A stretch of DNA of 64,000 nt, from NCBI GenBank assembly GCA_964573295.1, contig CAZNJE010000002.1, forward strand, positions 124,001 to 188,000, given 5' to 3'. Of this stretch, positions 46,831-54,606 are shown piece after piece (the stretch's first letter is position 1; each line of letters starts with the position of its first letter). This stretch comes from CAYQJL01 sp964573295 (lineage in GTDB: Bacteria; Eisenbacteria; RBG-16-71-46; CAIMUX01; WJJG01). Both the position numbers and the translations under genes were made by a program. The notes beneath the pieces were generated by a model, which ran no database searches, was not told where the DNA came from, and saw only the letters and a list, made by a program, of their open reading frames with translations.

Positions 46831-47834
46831 GACGCCTCCCGCAACCGACCCAGTAGTGCTGATGCGCTCCCGGAGGCGACCGTCTCCCGCGCGCGGGCCA
46901 CCCCTTCGGTGGGCGCGGCCGCTTGGCCGGCCAGCACGGCCACGAAACCGGCGTTCAGGAGCACTGCGTCGGTCCGACCGCCCGGCTCGCCGGCCAGTAC
47001 GCTTTCCAGGTAGGCGGCGTTCTCTTCGGCGCTACCGCCCGCGATCTGTGCGGCGCCGCTCACCTCCAGACCCGCCTCCGCGGGATGAAACGAGTAGGTC
47101 GACACCTTGCCGTCGTGCAGGGCGCTGATCCGCGTCTCCCCGGTGATCGAGATCTCGTCGCCGCCGTCGGCGCCGTGAACCACAAACGCTGCTTCGGCGC
47201 CCAACACGCCCAGGACCTCCGCCATCGTCTCGGTCAAGGCCGCATCGAAGACACCCAGCAACTGACGTTTCACTCCGGCCGGATTGGTGAGGGGGCCCAA
47301 GATGTTAAAGACCGTGCGGATGCCCAGTTGCTTACGCACGAGGGCGGCATGGCGCATCGCGGGGTGATGGCTGGGCGCAAAGAGGAAGCCGATGCCTACC
47401 TCCTCGATCAGCCGCGTCACCGACGCCGGCGGCAAATCGATACGCACACCCAGCGCTTCGAGCACATCGGCGCTGCCGCTGCGCGAGGAGATCGCCCGGT
47501 TGCCGTGCTTCGCGACGCGTACCCCCATGGCAGCGGCCACCAGCGCAGTGGCTGTGGAGATATTGAAAGTCCCCAATCCGTCGCCCCCGGTTCCGCACGT
47601 ATCGACCAGCCCGTCGCACTTCGGCTCGACCGCCACGGCGTGCTCGCGCATGGCCTCGGCCAGGCCGGCGATCTCGCCCGATGTCTCTCCCTTCGCGCGC
47701 AGCGCGATGAGAAAGGCAGCCAGCGCCACCTCGGAGACCTTCCCCTCCATCACCTCGCTCATCCAGTAACGGGCCTCTTCACGTGTGAGGTCCTCGCGGC
47801 CGATCAGCCTTTCGAGAAACGTGCGACTCATCAT
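46812..47834 (-). CDS. trpD: Anthranilate phosphoribosyltransferase
   Basis: A 340-residue enzyme joining anthranilate to PRPP. Signatures: DTCGTGGDGLGTFNISTATA (PRPP loop), KHGNRAISSRSGSADVLEALG, FLFAPSHHPAMRHA and NILGPLTNPAG. The start at 47834 is the first of two ATGs and follows AGGAG. It is monofunctional, not fused to trpG. Its 3' end has been overrun by a tandem array. Confidence 0.96.
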   Translation of the reverse strand: MMSRTFLERLIGREDLTREEARYWMSEVMEGKVSEVALAAFLIALRAKGETSGEIAGLAEAMREHAVAVEPKCDGLVDTCGTGGDGLGTFNISTATALVAAAMGVRVAKHGNRAISSRSGSADVLEALGVRIDLPPASVTRLIEEVGIGFLFAPSHHPAMRHAALVRKQLGIRTVFNILGPLTNPAGVKRQLLGVFDAALTETMAEVLGVLGAEAAFVVHGADGGDEISITGETRISALHDGKVSTYSFHPAEAGLEVSGAAQIAGGSAEENAAYLESVLAGEPGGRTDAVLLNAGFVAVLAGQAAAPTEGVARARETVASGSASALLGRLREASWDLAS

Positions 47835-47884
47835 GCTATCTCTCCTGCTGCTTTATGGCGGGCTACCTTGCTCTGGTTGCGCTT

Positions 47885-47968
47885 GCCTCGCCTGCCCGGC
47901 TCGGCTTGCGTGGCTCGGCTTGCCTGGCTCGGCTTGCGTGGCCTCGCCTGCCCGGTTCGGCTTGCTCT
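47885..47968. repeat. Tandem repeat, 14-bp unit, about 6 copies, between trpG and trpD
   Basis: Units of consensus GGCTCGGCTTGCGT, three of them nearly identical and the flanking ones diverged. The 14-bp unit is not a multiple of three and the array lies wholly between genes. Confidence 0.85.
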
Positions 47969-47976
47969 CTGCGCCT

Positions 47977-48549
47977 CTAGCTCCGAGAACGCTGGAGGAA
48001 GTTCGTCAGTAGCTGTACTCCCTCCGGCGTCAGAATCGACTCGGGATGAAACTGCACGCCTTCGATGAAGCCCGCCCTGGCCCGCACGCCCATGACCTCG
48101 CCGTCGGAGGTGTAGGCCGAGATTTGCAGGCGATCGGGCACCTGCTGTTCGCGGACGATCAATGAGTGATAGCGGGTGGCGGTGAAAGGGTTCGAGAGGC
48201 CGTCGTAGATGGTGGTGCCGTCGTGGTAGACGTTCGAGACTTTGCCGTGCATCACCCGGTCGGCGCGTTCGATGGCGCCGCCAAAGGCGCTGACGATACA
48301 CTGATGGCCCAGGCACACTCCCAGGATGGGAATCTCTTCTGCGAAGGCGCGGATCAGATCCACCGACACACCTGAATCAGCGGGCGTACCGGGACCGGGC
48401 GAGATGACCAATGTCTCGGGCGCCAGGGCCCGCGCCTGCTCGACGGTGATCTGGTCGTTGCGCACCACGCGCACTTCGGCACCCAGGCCTCCCAGTGCCT
48501 GCACGATGTTGTAGGTGAATGAATCGTAGTTGTCGATCAGCAGGTGCAT
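47977..48549 (-). CDS. trpG: Anthranilate synthase component II (glutamine amidotransferase)
   Basis: A 190-residue class I amidotransferase supplying ammonia to TrpE. Signatures: IDNYDSFTYNIVQ, VISPGPGTP, GVCLGHQCI with the nucleophile cysteine, RYHSL and GVQFHPESILT with the His/Glu pair. It could also serve p-aminobenzoate synthesis, as no pabA is seen. It begins 2 bp after the trpE stop with GGAGGGG upstream. Confidence 0.95.
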   Translation of the reverse strand: MHLLIDNYDSFTYNIVQALGGLGAEVRVVRNDQITVEQARALAPETLVISPGPGTPADSGVSVDLIRAFAEEIPILGVCLGHQCIVSAFGGAIERADRVMHGKVSNVYHDGTTIYDGLSNPFTATRYHSLIVREQQVPDRLQISAYTSDGEVMGVRARAGFIEGVQFHPESILTPEGVQLLTNFLQRSRS

Positions 48550-48551
48550 CG

Positions 48552-50087
48552 CTAAAACCCCTCCTCGGCGATCTCGATCGCACGGGTGACGGCGCGAATC
48601 TTGTTGAGCGTCTCTTGGTATTCAGCCTCCGGATCCGAGTCGGCCACGATGCCCGCTCCGGCCTGGGCGTAGAAGGTGGTGCCCTGCATGACGAGCGTGC
48701 GGATCGTGATGCACAGGTCCATGTCCCCCTGGCGGCCGAAGTAACCCACCGCGCCCGCGTAGGGGCCGCGGGCATCGCCCTCGAGATCGCGGATGATCTC
48801 CATGGCGCGGATCTTAGGCGCGCCGGTCACCGTCCCGGCCGGGAAGGTGGCGCGCAGAAGATCGAACATATCGTGTTCCTTCTTCAGCGTGCCGGTCACC
48901 CGCGAGACGATGTGCATCACGTGCGAGTACTTCTCGATGTGCATCAAAGATTCGGGCTGGACCGAGCCGATCTCGCAGACCCGGCCCAGGTCGTTGCGAC
49001 CCAGATCCACCAGCATCACGTGTTCGGCACGCTCTTTCTCGTTGGCGATCAGCTCCTCTTCGAGTTCCTGGTCACGCTGTGGGCTACCCCCTCGCGGACG
49101 GGTCCCGGCAATCGGACAGACCAGCGCCTGGCGACTCTCGAGCTTCACGAGCACCTCGGGCGAGGAACCGATGATCTGAAAATCGTCGTAGTCGATGAAG
49201 AACATGTAGGGCGAGGGATTCAGGATGCGCAGAGCGCGGTAGATCTGAAACGGCGCCACGGTGGTCTCGCCGGCCAGACGCTGAGAGAGAACGATCTGGA
49301 AAGCGTCTCCGGCCAGGATGTGCTCCTTGGCCTGTTCGACTCGCTTGTGGAAGCTCTCCTCGGTCATGTTCGGCTGCAGGGTCTTGGCTGGAACGTCCCG
49401 CCCGCTCGCCAGACCGTGGTTGATCGGTGTCTGCAGACCACCCAGGAGCTGTTCGATCCGGGTCTCGGCCTGGCGGTAGGCCGCATCGGGCTCCCCATCA
49501 GCCGGCAAGGTGATGAACTCGATCTCGCTCTTGACGTGATCGAAGACGGCGAGCGTGAGCGGTATCAGAAAGCAGTAGTCGGGCAGCTTCATGCCGGGCT
49601 CATCGGGCACCGGCACGTTCTCGAAGTAGCGCACCACCTCGTAGCCGAGATAGCCCACCGCTCCGGCGAAGGCGGCTGGCAGGTCGTCGCCGTTCAGATC
49701 CTCATAGCGGGCGAGTTGCTCTCTCACTGGCGCAAAGGGATCCTGCGGGTCGACCAGTCGCCGTGACACGGCGTACCCACCGTCTCCGCCGTCCCCGACG
49801 TCTCCGTCATCCCGGCCGTCGCCGGCCCCCTCCGTCGTCCCGGAGCGGATCTCGACAGTCCCTTCCACCAGCCGGATCGTCTTCATGGGCCCAATGCCAA
49901 TGAATGAGTAGCGGCCCACCTGGATGCCCTGCTCGACGGACTCGAGCAGGAAGGTCGCGCCCAGGGGCTTGAGCTTGAGGAAGGCCGAAACCGGCGTCTC
50001 CAAGTCGGCGGGAATCCGCCGGCGCAGGGGCATCCGTTGCCCGCGGCCGGCGATCCGGGAATACTCGTCCACTGTCGGGCTGACCAT
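48552..50087 (-). CDS. trpE: Anthranilate synthase component I
   Basis: A 511-residue chorismate-using enzyme. LLESVEQGIQVGRYSFIG near residue 48 is the tryptophan feedback-inhibition motif (LLES). The catalytic part has QIVLSQR, LNPSPYMFFID, GSSPEVLVKLE, AGTRPRGG, LVDLGRNDLGRV and FPAGTVTGAPKIRAMEII. A ~20-residue D/G-rich insert near residue 88 is coded by degenerate 9-bp repeats (about 49784-49840). The start follows AAGGAGGG. It is the first structural gene behind the trpL attenuator. Confidence 0.96.
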   Translation of the reverse strand: MVSPTVDEYSRIAGRGQRMPLRRRIPADLETPVSAFLKLKPLGATFLLESVEQGIQVGRYSFIGIGPMKTIRLVEGTVEIRSGTTEGAGDGRDDGDVGDGGDGGYAVSRRLVDPQDPFAPVREQLARYEDLNGDDLPAAFAGAVGYLGYEVVRYFENVPVPDEPGMKLPDYCFLIPLTLAVFDHVKSEIEFITLPADGEPDAAYRQAETRIEQLLGGLQTPINHGLASGRDVPAKTLQPNMTEESFHKRVEQAKEHILAGDAFQIVLSQRLAGETTVAPFQIYRALRILNPSPYMFFIDYDDFQIIGSSPEVLVKLESRQALVCPIAGTRPRGGSPQRDQELEEELIANEKERAEHVMLVDLGRNDLGRVCEIGSVQPESLMHIEKYSHVMHIVSRVTGTLKKEHDMFDLLRATFPAGTVTGAPKIRAMEIIRDLEGDARGPYAGAVGYFGRQGDMDLCITIRTLVMQGTTFYAQAGAGIVADSDPEAEYQETLNKIRAVTRAIEIAEEGF

Positions 50088-50151
50088 CGAACGCCCTCCT
50101 TCGATTTGCGGCCGTGTCGTCTCGTCTAATCTTCACTTCGGCACATAGAAA

Positions 50152-50183
50152 GCGGCCCGCCACCTATTCAGATGGCGGGCCGC
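50152..50183 (-). terminator. trp attenuator terminator hairpin
   Basis: On the transcript strand a perfect 11-bp G/C-rich stem (arms 50173-50183 and 50152-50162) with a 10-nt loop is followed by UUUCUAU. It lies about 65 nt ahead of trpE and after the leader peptide. Its 5' arm can instead pair with the upstream segment at 50241-50248. Confidence 0.85.
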
Positions 50184-50260
50184 CGTGGGAATCTCTGGTC
50201 TGGTAAGGGCCTAATGCCCAGGACTCGAACCACCGCGCGTCGCCATCTTCCGGGACGCAC
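50170..50260 (-). promoter_or_regulatory. trp attenuator alternative pairing (pause hairpin and antiterminator)
   Basis: Segment 1 (50254-50260, just past the Trp codons) pairs over 7 bp with segment 2 (50235-50241), one pair G-U. Segment 2's neighbour (50241-50248) pairs perfectly over 8 bp, AGAUGGCG with CGCCAUCU, with 50170-50177, which includes the 5' arm end and loop of the terminator. A ribosome stalled at the Trp codons would cover segment 1 and leave segment 2 free to block the terminator. Confidence 0.75.
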
Positions 50261-50327
50261 GCCACCATCGCCAGCTAATGAGGGCACTTAGGGTGCCCAA
50301 GCCGTGCCGGTGGATCTGGTGGTTCAT
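50211..50327 (-). CDS. trpL: trp leader peptide
   Basis: A 38-residue open frame, ATG at 50327 to TAG at 50211. Residues 19-22 read W-R-W-W (codons TGG CGA TGG TGG at 50262-50273), three of the rarest codons in one short cluster. This is the mark of an attenuation leader. An in-frame TTG two codons earlier (50333) is better spaced from GAGGA and may be the true start. The RNA that follows forms the expected alternative hairpins. It is too short to be noticed by length alone, but codon content and position make it convincing. Confidence 0.85.
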   Translation of the reverse strand: MNHQIHRHGLGTLSALISWRWWRASRKMATRGGSSPGH

Positions 50328-50413
50328 GATCAACGAATCCTCTTCTCTCCTGGGTCCGCCTCCCCACGCACCGTTGGGCAGACGGATCCGCTGAAATTAT
50401 CTTGTGAACCTAA

Positions 50414-50443
50414 ATGGTAGCCTATTAGCGGGGGCGTTGTCAA
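50414..50443 (-). promoter_or_regulatory. Promoter of the trp-aro operon
   Basis: On the complement, TTGACA (50438-50443), 18-bp spacer, TACCAT (50414-50419). Transcription would start near 50407, about 80 nt before trpL. No TrpR-like operator (a CTAG-centred palindrome) is visible around it. Confidence 0.65.
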
Positions 50444-50476
50444 TCACTTCACTCCCCCACATGGTTCGATCCAGCC

Positions 50477-50899
50477 TTACACCGCTGTACGTTCGGCCGC
50501 CACGGTGGTCAGATGCACCTCGGCCACCTCCAGCACGCCGTGCGGGCACTCCTTGGCGCATTGCCCGCAGGCGATGCACTTGATCGGATAGGGCAACTCC
50601 GGGTGCTGGAAGATGGCTTCTTCGGGGCAGTAGCCCACGCACTGGAAACACCCGATGCAGGTCTTCCGGTTGAGCATCACGACGCCCAGCTTGTTGCGCT
50701 TCAGCGCGCGGGTCGGGCACACGTCGATACAGACGCCGCACTGGGTGCAGACCTGCAACCGAACTCCTCCGCCGCGCCGCTCGGAGACGCGAATGGCCGA
50801 ATAGGAGGGATCATCGGTATTGTAGTAGACCTGCGCGCAGCGGTGTTCGCAGGCCCGGACATTCTCACACTTCTCTGGATCGGTCTTCAGAAACTTCAT
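50477..50899 (-). CDS. Polyferredoxin-type 4Fe-4S protein (HycB/DmsB-like)
   Basis: A 140-residue iron-sulfur protein. Motifs in order: C11-x5-C-x3-C (CENVRACEHRC), CTQCGVCIDVCP, CIGCFQCVGYCP and CIACGQCAKECP, enough cysteines for three to four 4Fe-4S clusters. Such proteins carry electrons for molybdoenzymes, hydrogenases or aldehyde oxidoreductases. No partner catalytic subunit is adjacent. It lies just upstream of the trp promoter and downstream of the SpoIIE-type phosphatase on the same strand. Confidence 0.88.
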   Translation of the reverse strand: MKFLKTDPEKCENVRACEHRCAQVYYNTDDPSYSAIRVSERRGGGVRLQVCTQCGVCIDVCPTRALKRNKLGVVMLNRKTCIGCFQCVGYCPEEAIFQHPELPYPIKCIACGQCAKECPHGVLEVAEVHLTTVAAERTAV

Positions 50900-51019
50900 G
50901 GTCCCTCCCTGATGGTGTGTTCCTCAGGATGATTGGTGATCGGTCGAGGCACTGTCAAGCGGGGTCTGCGCCCCGGGGAAGGGAACCGCAGCGAAAGAGA
51001 GACGAGGTCTCGCTCGTGT

Positions 51020-52027
51020 CTAGGCCGCCTTGGGCGTCACGACGAGCAAGGTGACATCGTCGGGCTGCTCGGCGCCCGTCTGATTCCGAGCGACCTCGTG
51101 GAGGATCCTCTCCTTGAGCGTCTCGACCGATTCGTTGCGGTAGTCGATCACCAGGGCTTCGAGCTGTTCGGCAGATAGCGTCATGCCATCACCGAGCCCG
51201 ACATCGGAGATGCCGTCGGTGTAAAGGACGAGCTTCTCTCCGGGGCCGAAGAACTCGGTGCCCTGCTCATAGGCACGGCCCGAAAACATTCCCAGCGGCA
51301 GCCCCCCGGTCGAGAGCCAGCGGCGCGTGCCCATGCTCCCCACGATCAGCGGGGCCACGTGTCCCGCGTTCACGTAGGTGAGTGTCCCGGTATCGAGGTC
51401 GACCAAACCGAAGAAGAGCGTCACGTACTGGGATGGTTCGGTGTCTTTGTGAATGCTCTCGTTCATATAGGTGATCAGGGTGCGCGGCGAAAGGTCACGA
51501 GGTGCAAGCACGCGGATTTGGGCACGGATGCTGGCCATGAGAATGGCGGCCGGTACGCCCTTGCCCGAGACGTCGGCCACCACGAGCAAATAGCGGCCGG
51601 GACCCAAGGAAATGACATCGTAGTAGTCGCCTCCCACCGCGCGCGCCGAGCGGTGATAGGCCGCTAGGCTGAGACCATCCTCATTGGGGAGTTTGTCCGG
51701 AAAGAGGCGGGACTGGATCTGGGCCGCCACCGACATCTCCGCTTCGTAAGCCCGTTTCTCGAGGATCTCGATGCCCATCAGAACGTCGTAGACGAAAAAG
51801 CAGATCAGGGCGATCCCAACACTGAAGAAGAAGGGTACGCGAATACCGGTCTCCAGCGAGCCCTGAATCGTCATACCGATGGCCGCGCCCATGCTGGCTA
51901 CCGCCAGCAACAAGGCTATGCGGGCCACCCATCGGCGCCGGGGCGACATCCAGCTCGTCGAGCCGGTACCCAACATACTGGCCCGCAACGCCAATCGGAA
52001 TTGGCTGTATGTGTTGGTCCCTGGCAT
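51020..52027 (-). CDS. Membrane-bound SpoIIE/RsbU-type serine phosphatase
   Basis: A 335-residue protein. Two TM helices (ARIALLLAVASMGAAIGMTI and VPFFFSVGIALICFFVYDVL) are followed by a short helical linker (EAEMSVAAQIQSRLFPDKLP, the usual lead-in) and a PP2C-like SpoIIE domain. Metal-binding aspartates are in GGDYYDV, VVADVSGKG, LYTDGISD and PDDVTLLVV. It would dephosphorylate an anti-anti-sigma factor in a partner-switching pathway, but no STAS or RsbW-like gene is in the window. The ATG at 52027 follows GGAGGG. Confidence 0.92.
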   Translation of the reverse strand: MPGTNTYSQFRLALRASMLGTGSTSWMSPRRRWVARIALLLAVASMGAAIGMTIQGSLETGIRVPFFFSVGIALICFFVYDVLMGIEILEKRAYEAEMSVAAQIQSRLFPDKLPNEDGLSLAAYHRSARAVGGDYYDVISLGPGRYLLVVADVSGKGVPAAILMASIRAQIRVLAPRDLSPRTLITYMNESIHKDTEPSQYVTLFFGLVDLDTGTLTYVNAGHVAPLIVGSMGTRRWLSTGGLPLGMFSGRAYEQGTEFFGPGEKLVLYTDGISDVGLGDGMTLSAEQLEALVIDYRNESVETLKERILHEVARNQTGAEQPDDVTLLVVTPKAA

Positions 52028-52128
52028 CAAGTGACCCTCCTCTGAACCGGTCGGCCCAGGGAAGGGGTTTCTCGCCAGGATTGTGCGATGGCTCGTCTGA
52101 TCAGCCCAAGATCAGCCCAAGACCAGCC

Positions 52129-52599
52129 CTAGGGCCGCCCGTTGCCGTGCGCGCACTCCGAGCAGCGGCCCAGGTACTGCATCACGTGACCGGTGAGTTC
52201 GAAGCCACTCGCGCTGTTGACTTCAGAACACACCTCCGGCCAGGAATCGGCCAGGAAACAGGACTCGACTTCCTGCACTCTCCCGCAATCGATGCAGACA
52301 ACATGATGGTGGTGTTCTGAGTCCGGGTGCTTGCACAGACCTACCCGCATGGCTCGTCCGGGGACGTAGATCGTGGCCAGCAGGCCCTTCTGCAACATCC
52401 GGTCTACGTTGCGGTAGATCGTTACGCGATCGACCGGGAAACCGTTGGTCTTGAGCCCGGCTGTGATCTCGTCGGCCGTAGCGTGCTGGCTGTGGCCATC
52501 AATGTACTCGAGCATCGCCACCCGGCAACGGGTCACCTTGAGGCCGACCCGTCGCAGCAACGCGGCATAGTCGGTTTGAGTGGTGGATTCGACGTGCAT
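52129..52599 (-). CDS. Fur-family metalloregulator, probably Zur
   Basis: A 156-residue Fur-superfamily repressor. The winged-helix part has LKVTRCRVAMLEYI, ATADEITAGLK and RVTIYRNVDRMLQKGLL. The metal-binding part has HPDSEHHHHVVCIDCGRVQEVE and a final CSEC, giving two CxxC pairs for the structural zinc site. Fur, Zur and PerR cannot be separated by sequence alone, but znuBCA lie directly upstream in the same direction, so a zinc-uptake regulator is most likely. The ATG at 52599 follows GAAGAGG and gives the family-like N terminus. Confidence 0.9.
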   Translation of the reverse strand: MHVESTTQTDYAALLRRVGLKVTRCRVAMLEYIDGHSQHATADEITAGLKTNGFPVDRVTIYRNVDRMLQKGLLATIYVPGRAMRVGLCKHPDSEHHHHVVCIDCGRVQEVESCFLADSWPEVCSEVNSASGFELTGHVMQYLGRCSECAHGNGRP

Positions 52600-52653
52600 G
52601 TGGGTACCTCTTCCAATGCTTGGGTTGTGAGAACCAATGTGAGAGACAACGCA

Positions 52654-52663
52654 CTCTCGAGAG
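52654..52663. promoter_or_regulatory. Palindrome at the start point of the fur-family gene, candidate operator
   Basis: CTCTCGAGAG, a perfect 10-bp palindrome, lies at the predicted transcription start of the Fur-family gene. It differs from known Fur or Zur boxes, so an operator role is a guess from position. Confidence 0.35.
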
Positions 52664-52667
52664 AGCA

Positions 52668-52696
52668 ACTCTATGACGACTCGGCCGCCAAATCAA
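52668..52696 (-). promoter_or_regulatory. Candidate promoter of the fur-family gene
   Basis: On the complement, TTGATT (52691-52696), 17-bp spacer, TAGAGT (52668-52673). The region 52697-52957 upstream holds only degenerate repeats and no gene. Confidence 0.45.
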
Positions 52697-52797
52697 GTAA
52701 GTCTGTCATTTTGATAGACTATTAGGCGCCCATTTCATGCATTCGAGTACCTATCGGGTATGGACAGGTTCCCGCCAATTCGCCACAAAAGAACTAC

Positions 52798-52874
52798 CCG
52801 GACGAACGAGCCGGATGAACGAGCCGAATGAGCCCGGGCAAGCCTGGATGAACCTGGATGATCCTGGATGATCC
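52798..52874. repeat. Degenerate short tandem repeats downstream of znuB
   Basis: Runs of GACGAACGAGCC/GATGAACGAGCC/GAATGAGCC and then AACCTGGATGATCCTGGATGATCC units, about 12 bp each with many changes. It lies in the 358-bp gap between znuB and the fur-family gene. Confidence 0.65.
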
Positions 52875-52957
52875 CTCAGCGTCCCCACAACCTTCACTGG
52901 GATTGCAACTCTTTGCAATGAAGCAAGTTAAATCCAGGGTCCGCCGTGCGCGCGCCT

Positions 52958-53848
52958 CTAGCTTACGTTTCCGGACTCCGGCGTGGCCTCGGTCTTGAGG
53001 CCCCGCTTGCGGCGTCGGCGCGTGAAGATCAGGCTGAGCATGTAGACCGCGCCGGCAACGAGGATGATGGTCGGGCCGGTCGGCAGGTCGCTCTCGAAAC
53101 TGACCCCCACCCCGATCGCGTTGACTGCCGCCCCGACAACGATGGCCAGCAGCATCATCTGCCACAACCGGCGAGCGAACAGGTTGGCGACTGCGGCCGG
53201 AAGTGTCAGCAGCGCGATGACCAGGACGATCCCCACCACCCGCACCATCAATACCACCGTCAGGGCAATCAGGCAGAGCAGCAGCAAGTACAGCCCGTCC
53301 GCCCACAAGCCCCGCAGGCGGGCGTATTCTTCATCGAAGCACACGGCCTGAAACCGCCGGTAGAAGACGAAGACCGTCCCCACCACCAGCACGTCCAGCA
53401 GGCCGACGATCCACAGATCCCGCGCGCCCAGCAGCAGAATGTTGCCGAAGAGATAGTTCATCGGATCGATATAGCCGGGCGTCCTGGCCAGGAAGATCAA
53501 GCCGGCGGCCATGCCCACCGCCCAGAGCGCGCCGATAACGGTGTCCTCCCGCTCCTGGGCACGCAGACTGACGACGCCGATCAGAACCGCCGCGAGCAAC
53601 GCGGCCACGATGGCGCCATAGATCGGGTCCAGCCAGCTCCAACCGGCCGCCGCCTGGAGATACAGCGCGGCGCCGATACCTCCGAGTACGCAGTGAGCGA
53701 TCGCGCCGGCGATGTAGCTGATTCGTCGTACGACCACGTAGCTGCCCATCACGCCGAAGGCCACGCTGCCCAGCAAGCTGGCCGCGAAGGCGTAGCGCAA
53801 GAACGCGACATCCGGGTTTCCCAGCGCTTCCCAGAAGCTCATTCGCAT
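52958..53848 (-). CDS. znuB: Zinc/manganese ABC transporter permease (ZnuB-like)
   Basis: A 296-residue membrane protein of the ABC-3 family with about eight TM helices. Motifs: FMRYAFAASLLGSVAFGVMGSYVVVRRI near the start (split by a turn), HCVLGGIGAAL, and GIVLVIALLTLPAAVANLF with the conserved LLT.P..A. It imports the zinc (or manganese) brought by ZnuA. The start follows GGAGAGGAAGG and overlaps the end of znuC by 10 bp. It ends in a cytoplasmic basic tail (RRRKRG). Confidence 0.92.
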   Translation of the reverse strand: MRMSFWEALGNPDVAFLRYAFAASLLGSVAFGVMGSYVVVRRISYIAGAIAHCVLGGIGAALYLQAAAGWSWLDPIYGAIVAALLAAVLIGVVSLRAQEREDTVIGALWAVGMAAGLIFLARTPGYIDPMNYLFGNILLLGARDLWIVGLLDVLVVGTVFVFYRRFQAVCFDEEYARLRGLWADGLYLLLLCLIALTVVLMVRVVGIVLVIALLTLPAAVANLFARRLWQMMLLAIVVGAAVNAIGVGVSFESDLPTGPTIILVAGAVYMLSLIFTRRRRKRGLKTEATPESGNVS

Positions 53849-54606
53849 CCTTCCTCTCCGTCGAGACAGTGATCGTGGCGGATCACCCGCACGGTGTCGC
53901 CATAGATCTCACTCAGAGCCGCCTGACTCAAGGTGGAGGTCGGATGGACGGCCACCCGGCGATTGACACAGATCGCCTGCTCCACCGCCTGGGAGACGAA
54001 GGACAGATCGTGCGAGACGAGGACGATCGTCATCCGCTGATTGAGTTCGTGCAGGAGGCCGACCAGTTTCTGCTCGGTCGTCGTGTCGACGTTCGCCGTG
54101 GGCTCGTCCATGAGCAGCAACCGAGGCTGCCCGCACAGGGCGCGCGCGATGAGCACGCGCTGACGCTGCCCGCCGGAGAGGTCGGCGTAACTGCGACGGG
54201 CTAGGTGCGCGATGCCCACCTCCTCGAGCGCCCGCAAGACTTCCTCCCGGTCCTTGCGACCGCAAAAGGGTCCCGGGGTGAAGCCCAGGCGGCCCATGTG
54301 CACGACCTCGCTCACCGTGATCGGGAAACGCAGGTCGTGCAGGGCATGCTGGGGCGTGTAGCCGATGTAGCGCCGACCTTGCTCGGGACGGTGGCCGAAG
54401 ATGCGAATCTCGCCACGTTGGGGATGAAGCAAACCGAGGAGCAATCGCAGCAGCGTCGTCTTGCCGCCGCCATTGGGTCCGACGACACTGACGAAGTCGC
54501 CTTGGCGGATGATGAAACTCGCCTCCTCGATCACCGGCCGTTGATCATAGGCGAACCAGACATCCCGTACCCGCACAGCCGGGGCATTCTCCTCGACCGC
54601 TGGCAT
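53839..54606 (-). CDS. znuC: Zinc ABC transporter ATPase (ZnuC-like)
   Basis: A 255-residue ABC ATPase: Walker A GPNGGGKTTLL, Q-loop in YTPQH, signature LSGGQRQRVLIARAL, Walker B LLLMDEPTANVD, switch H in VSHD. The Walker A loop reads GPNGGGKT, the form common in ZnuC-type proteins. C-terminal cysteine and histidines (DHCLDGEEGCE) may bind metal. The ATG overlaps the znuA stop by one base (TGATG). Confidence 0.94.
   Translation of the reverse strand: MPAVEENAPAVRVRDVWFAYDQRPVIEEASFIIRQGDFVSVVGPNGGGKTTLLRLLLGLLHPQRGEIRIFGHRPEQGRRYIGYTPQHALHDLRFPITVSEVVHMGRLGFTPGPFCGRKDREEVLRALEEVGIAHLARRSYADLSGGQRQRVLIARALCGQPRLLLMDEPTANVDTTTEQKLVGLLHELNQRMTIVLVSHDLSFVSQAVEQAICVNRRVAVHPTSTLSQAALSEIYGDTVRVIRHDHCLDGEEGCE

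Noticed and set aside
48519..49766. Long rightward frame opposite trpE
   Set aside because: Complement shadow of a fully conserved trpE; no family resemblance.
50211..50245. tRNA-like sequence GGTTCGAGTCC on the complement strand in the trp leader
   Set aside because: It resembles a T-arm loop, but the flanking 5-bp stem does not pair and no acceptor, D or anticodon arms can be drawn. The stretch is better explained as the end of the leader peptide.
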